Assembly: GCF_030817655.1 (NCBI RefSeq) | Contig: NZ_JAUSZM010000003.1 | Span: 5,952,001-6,016,000 of the forward strand | Direction of reading: 5' to 3' | Length of the DNA stretch: 64,000 nt | Origin: Streptomyces sp. V4I2 | GTDB lineage: Bacteria; Actinomycetota; Actinomycetes; Streptomycetales; Streptomycetaceae | Notes under the pieces: generated by a model | Told to the model about the DNA's origin: nothing | Database searches by the model: none | What the model saw: only the letters and a program-made list of their open reading frames with translations | Translations under genes and position numbers: made by a program | Part shown: positions 60,557 through 64,000 of the stretch, in pieces | Layout of the letters: each line of letters starts with the position of its first letter | Position numbering within the stretch: position 1 is the stretch's first letter

Positions 60557-63544
60557 TCAGGGCCGGCGGCCCAGCCGTCGTACCGCCCGGGCCTGGCGGC
60601 GCCGGCCGGTGGCCTTCAGGCGGGTGGCGAGGGCGTCGAGTGTCCGGGTGAGTGCCGGGCCGTATTCGGGTGGGTCGAAGGCGGCCAGACGGCGGTCGAT
60701 CTCGACGGCCTGCTCCGTCACCTCGATGGATTCCGTCCGCCGCCCGGCCCACCACAACGCATCGGCGTACTCGGCAAGGGCGTAGGAGTATCCGGGTTCG
60801 TAGGTGTCGGGATCCGCGTCGGCCAGGCGGCGGTGGACCTCGGCGGCCTCCGCACGCCACACCGGGTCGCAGGGGCCCCCGGCCGGGTTGTTCAGGTACC
60901 GCAGTCCGAGGCGCATGGCCAGCTCCGGCCCGTGAGCGACCACGTCCACGTCGGCCAGATAGCGGTACAGGGTGATCAGGACCTCGTTCTTGATGACCAT
61001 CGACTCCCGGCCGTACTGCGTACGCGACTCCGCACGGTGAGGTTCCGCGAGCGGGCCGAGCCTGGCCCTGAGTGCTTCGGCCTCCAGGGTCGACGTCTGT
61101 GCGTCCTGCGATCGGCCCAGGTCCTTCAGCACCTGCCCCTGGGTGTGCAGGGAGGACGCCAACCTGCTTTCCAGAGCTGCGGGGTTGGCCTTGGCGTGGC
61201 GGCGGTCGATCTCCACGGCCCGGGTGATGGCGGCCAGGGCCTCGTCGCGCCAGTGCATCGGCTCCAGAAGGTCCGGGTCGAGGGGACTGCCATCCGCGAT
61301 CATCCGGGTGACCAGCTGTTCCCGCCGGGTGCCATGCTCACGCAGCTCGGTGGCGAGGTTGGCGAGAGCAGTGGACAGCACTCCCTCACGGGCGCGGGTA
61401 CCGTTTTCGGCCGGTCTCCCGAGTATGGCCACGGCCTGCCGGGTCGCCGCGATCGCGGCAGGGCTTTCGAGCGCGTCCGACAGACCGGAACCCAGGTTGA
61501 GCAGAGTGACCCCGAGGTCGTGGTCGTACGCACCGGAGTGGGCCGCGGAGAGCCGCGCGTACAGCTCCAGCGCCTCGCCGTCGGCCTGTAGCGCTTCCAG
61601 CCACCGCCCCCCGTGCCGGAGGCGGACCCCGTAGTTGGAGAGGGAGAGCGCCAGATCGGCGCTGTGGGCGCCGGGGTCGGCCGCCGCGAGCCGACGCTGG
61701 ATCTCCACCGCCCGCTGCGCGGTCTCCAGAGCCCGCTGGGACTGCCGTAGATGATCCAGGCGGTTGCTGAGGTTGTTCAGGGCCCGGGCCAGATCACGCT
61801 CGTACGCCGAAGGGTTGTGCTGCGCCAACTGCGCAAAGAGCTCGACGGCGCGCTCGCACGCAGCGAGGCTCTCCTCGTACCGGCCGGCTCCACCAAGACT
61901 CCACCCCAGGTTGAGATGCACGGTCGCCTGCGTCGCCGGATCGTCGGTCGTGGCGAGCCGGTGCTCGGCGAGGCGAACGGCCAGGACCGCGGCGGCCGGG
62001 TCGAGTTCCGCGTCCTCATGGTCGGGGAGCTCTGTCTCGACGGCCTCCAGCAGCTCGGTGCCGATGTCGTCGAGGCCGACCAGCAGACCAAGCGCGGCGC
62101 CCCCGGCTGCGACCGCGAGCCAGGGCGCGCCCTGGAGCAGGGGGTAGAGATGGCCGTGGCGCAGATGGGGCCAGCGGTCGGCGGCACTGGCCAGGAAAGT
62201 CATCGCACGGGGTGTCCAGGCGGCCGTGTGCCGGTCGCTGCCGTGCGGAAGCAGTGCCTGGAGCGTGGGCGCCGCCCAGTCCTGCGCGGGGTAGTCGGCC
62301 CGGTGCCCGGGCAGGGTGAGGGCGAGGAAGTCCTCGGCGAGCCGGTCGGGGGCGAGCGGTTCCAGGACCGTCGGGTGCACGGGGTCGGCCGCCGGATAGC
62401 AGACCGCGTGGTCGGCGAGAATCTGCTCCGCGGGAAGCGGCACCCTCAGCGACTCCAACACGGTTGCCCCCGTGGGATGTTCGACCGCTCCGGTGAGGAC
62501 GGCCGTGAACACGGCCCGATTCATGACCTCGGGCGGGGTCGTGTGCGCACGGGCGGATGCGCCGGGTTCACGGCCCGCGCCCTGGCTGTGCAGCCGGGCC
62601 CAGTGCAGCTGCTCCCGGTCGAGGAGGTACGTCGTCAGGCCGGCCGCGTCCGACGGGGGGCGCCGCCCGGTCCGGTGCGCGTCCACCGCCACGAGCGCGG
62701 CCATGTGCACGGTGAGCGTCAGCCCGAAGTCGGGCTCGGCCAATGACACCGGAGGCCGTAACTGCGCGACGTCCGACACGCCGTGGCGGGCGGCGAAGCC
62801 GTCCCGGGCCGCCCGGAACATCTCGCCCCGTTGGCCCGGCCCCCCGTCTTCATCGCTGCCCTCACCGCTTTCGTCGCTTTCGTCGGACAGCGGTTCCAGC
62901 GTCTGGCTGGAGGTGGCGGTCTGTAGATCGGCGAGCGCGGCGCGTACCGCCGGCCACATGTCCGCACTGCGGGCCAGCATCAGCACCCTTGTGGGGAGCT
63001 CGGGACGGTGCAGCAGCGCGTTGCTGAACAGCCAGGTCAGATGGGGCAGGGGCCAGTGGTCGGCGTAGTCGACGATCAGGAGCAGTCCGTCCGCGCCGTC
63101 GATCCGCAGGTCCTGGCTGCCGGGCGGTGGCAGGACGCTGCCGGGGCCGTGGACGGCGTGGACGACCTTCCAACCCCGGGCGATCGACTCCTCGGCGAAC
63201 CGGGCGGCGAGACGGGTCTTGCCCTGCCCGCCCGGGGCCCGGAGCCAGCGCGCGGCCAGCCGCCTGTCCGACACGCGCCAGCGGTGCAGCTCGGCGAGGT
63301 CCTGCTCGCGCCCGGTGAAGGGGACGATCTCATGGCGGGCGCTGAGCATCCTGCTGGGCAGCTCAAGCAGCCACTCGGCGGATGACTCCGGACGACCGCG
63401 CCAGTTCTCGAGCACGTACACGGGCAGTCCGTCGCCGAAGACATGGATGTCGGCGCCGATCACTCCGTACGCGAACCCGCCCTCCGCGCGAACCAGTTGA
63501 TGCGAGGACACAGCCGAGCCCTCCGCCGGGTCCGGACCGCTCAC
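60557..63544 (-). CDS. STAND-type NTPase with TPR repeats
   Basis: 995 residues. An N-terminal segment (GGFAYGVIGADIHVFGDGLPVYVLENW) precedes FTGREQDLAELHRWR and an NTPase module with Walker A APGGQGKTRLAARF (Lys109) and Walker B GLLLIVDYADH (Asp159), as in AP-ATPase/NB-ARC relatives. Residues 300-500 are a helical winged region. From about 525 to the end there are at least seven TPR-like units (NLGWSLGGAGRYEESLAACERAVELF, LSNRLDHLRQSQRALETAQRAVEIQRRLAAADP, and others). STAND proteins act as switches that oligomerise on ligand binding; several defend bacteria against phage. No effector domain is recognised here. The GTG start overlaps the upstream gene's stop (GTGA), so the two are coupled. 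Confidence 0.82.
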   Translation of the reverse strand: MSGPDPAEGSAVSSHQLVRAEGGFAYGVIGADIHVFGDGLPVYVLENWRGRPESSAEWLLELPSRMLSARHEIVPFTGREQDLAELHRWRVSDRRLAARWLRAPGGQGKTRLAARFAEESIARGWKVVHAVHGPGSVLPPPGSQDLRIDGADGLLLIVDYADHWPLPHLTWLFSNALLHRPELPTRVLMLARSADMWPAVRAALADLQTATSSQTLEPLSDESDESGEGSDEDGGPGQRGEMFRAARDGFAARHGVSDVAQLRPPVSLAEPDFGLTLTVHMAALVAVDAHRTGRRPPSDAAGLTTYLLDREQLHWARLHSQGAGREPGASARAHTTPPEVMNRAVFTAVLTGAVEHPTGATVLESLRVPLPAEQILADHAVCYPAADPVHPTVLEPLAPDRLAEDFLALTLPGHRADYPAQDWAAPTLQALLPHGSDRHTAAWTPRAMTFLASAADRWPHLRHGHLYPLLQGAPWLAVAAGGAALGLLVGLDDIGTELLEAVETELPDHEDAELDPAAAVLAVRLAEHRLATTDDPATQATVHLNLGWSLGGAGRYEESLAACERAVELFAQLAQHNPSAYERDLARALNNLSNRLDHLRQSQRALETAQRAVEIQRRLAAADPGAHSADLALSLSNYGVRLRHGGRWLEALQADGEALELYARLSAAHSGAYDHDLGVTLLNLGSGLSDALESPAAIAATRQAVAILGRPAENGTRAREGVLSTALANLATELREHGTRREQLVTRMIADGSPLDPDLLEPMHWRDEALAAITRAVEIDRRHAKANPAALESRLASSLHTQGQVLKDLGRSQDAQTSTLEAEALRARLGPLAEPHRAESRTQYGRESMVIKNEVLITLYRYLADVDVVAHGPELAMRLGLRYLNNPAGGPCDPVWRAEAAEVHRRLADADPDTYEPGYSYALAEYADALWWAGRRTESIEVTEQAVEIDRRLAAFDPPEYGPALTRTLDALATRLKATGRRRQARAVRRLGRRP

Positions 63545-63981
63545 GCGGAACCGTCGCCCGCCGTCGGCGCCTTGTGTACGTGGACACTGCTGCCGGGGCC
63601 CTGCGCGCCGAAGGCCGAGCCGCCCGAATGCGCGGTGATGTGCTGCGCCCAGTTGTGTTCCGTGCGCGGCAGTTCGGCCGCCACCTGATCCACCAGGGCA
63701 CGGAGTTCGTCAGCGGCTTCCGGGTGCTCCCGCAGCAGCGCCGCGAGCCGCCGCGCCCACGGCCTGACCAGGTCCTCGCGTACGCCGTCGGTGTCCTCGT
63801 CCCGCACCACCAGGGCCGCGTCGCCGTCCAACTGCGCCTCGATCGTGCCGGACCCGTCCTCGTTGCTCCGCCGGAACAGCTCCGTGACGCCGCCCCGCGC
63901 GGCCTCCCAGGCGGTGGTGGCCATCGCCGCGACGATGGTGGTTGCCCCTGTCATGGCCAGAACCGTCGTCGGATCCGTCAT
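63541..63981 (-). CDS. Small membrane-anchored partner of the STAND/TPR protein
   Basis: 146 residues. An N-terminal hydrophobic stretch (TTVLAMTGATTIVAAMATTAWEAA) is followed by a charged helical middle (RPWARRLAALLREHPEAADELRALVDQVAAEL) and a C-terminal ITAHSGGSAFGAQGPGSSVHVHK, a Gly/Ser/His-rich tail of the sort seen in bacterial conflict-system adaptors (inference). GCAGGGGAC precedes the ATG. It is coupled to the STAND/TPR gene. No family name can be given with confidence. Confidence 0.65.
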   Translation of the reverse strand: MTDPTTVLAMTGATTIVAAMATTAWEAARGGVTELFRRSNEDGSGTIEAQLDGDAALVVRDEDTDGVREDLVRPWARRLAALLREHPEAADELRALVDQVAAELPRTEHNWAQHITAHSGGSAFGAQGPGSSVHVHKAPTAGDGSA

Positions 63982-64000
63982 GAAGTCCCCTGCTCACTCA

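Overview
The window is very GC-rich (strong G/C bias at third codon positions, many GTG and TTG starts, few A/T stretches) and carries genes diagnostic of Streptomyces: bldG with its ATPase partner, a membrane H+-pyrophosphatase, a lysine-tailed topoisomerase I, an MFS-thymidylate kinase fusion and a Tad/Flp-type locus. I read it as a chromosomal core segment of a Streptomyces species followed by accessory DNA inserted at a tRNA-Thr gene.

Core part, 1-43843. A crp fragment, nth, a Nudix hydrolase, a MarP-type membrane protease, an EphE-like hydrolase, a holin-like membrane protein, nhaA, acs, a SulP-carbonic anhydrase fusion, a deacetylase-like lipoprotein, a frameshifted MinD/CooC-like ATPase, a degenerate Fic-like protein, a HAD phosphatase, the ssd-tadA-tadB-tadC-pilin-tadE-tadE2 locus, a MrfA-like helicase, bldG and its partner, hppA, a lipoprotein, a methyltransferase, a Ser/Thr kinase, a two-helix membrane peptide, topA, the thymidylate kinase fusion, holB, an SlpD-like exported peptidase and tRNA-Thr(CGT). 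The skeleton crp-nth-Nudix-marP-ephE-holin-acs ... HAD-ssd-tad-helicase ... topA ... holB is also the gene order I know from Mycobacterium tuberculosis (Rv3676 down to Rv3644c), so this is old actinobacterial synteny.

Accessory part, 43844-about 60550. The last 45 bases of the tRNA-Thr gene occur again, exactly, at 52126-52170 and 59650-59694, each copy followed by a tRNA-type terminator. These are att sites that cut the region into two modules. Module A (43.8-52.1 kb) carries a three-subunit molybdenum hydroxylase operon and a convergent PAS/GAF/SpoIIE/HATPase phosphatase gene with a frameshift. Module B (52.2-59.6 kb) carries a secreted RICIN-pectin methylesterase-polygalacturonase enzyme, divergent from a one-protein transmembrane regulator: an ECF sigma factor fused to a zinc-finger motif, a membrane helix and an extracellular pectate-lyase-like domain. 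No intact integrase is present; an excisionase-like fragment lies beyond the third att site. Both modules look like immobilised relics.

Right end, 60557-64000. A translationally coupled pair on the minus strand: a small membrane-anchored protein and a 995-residue STAND-type NTPase with TPR repeats.

The strongest candidate for a little-described system is the divergent pectinase/sensor-sigma pair at 53485-58617. Other points of interest are the tandem att structure, two palindromic repeats read in frame inside genes, two single-base frameshifts, an antisense overlap of two 3' coding ends, and a probable small RNA between divergent genes.
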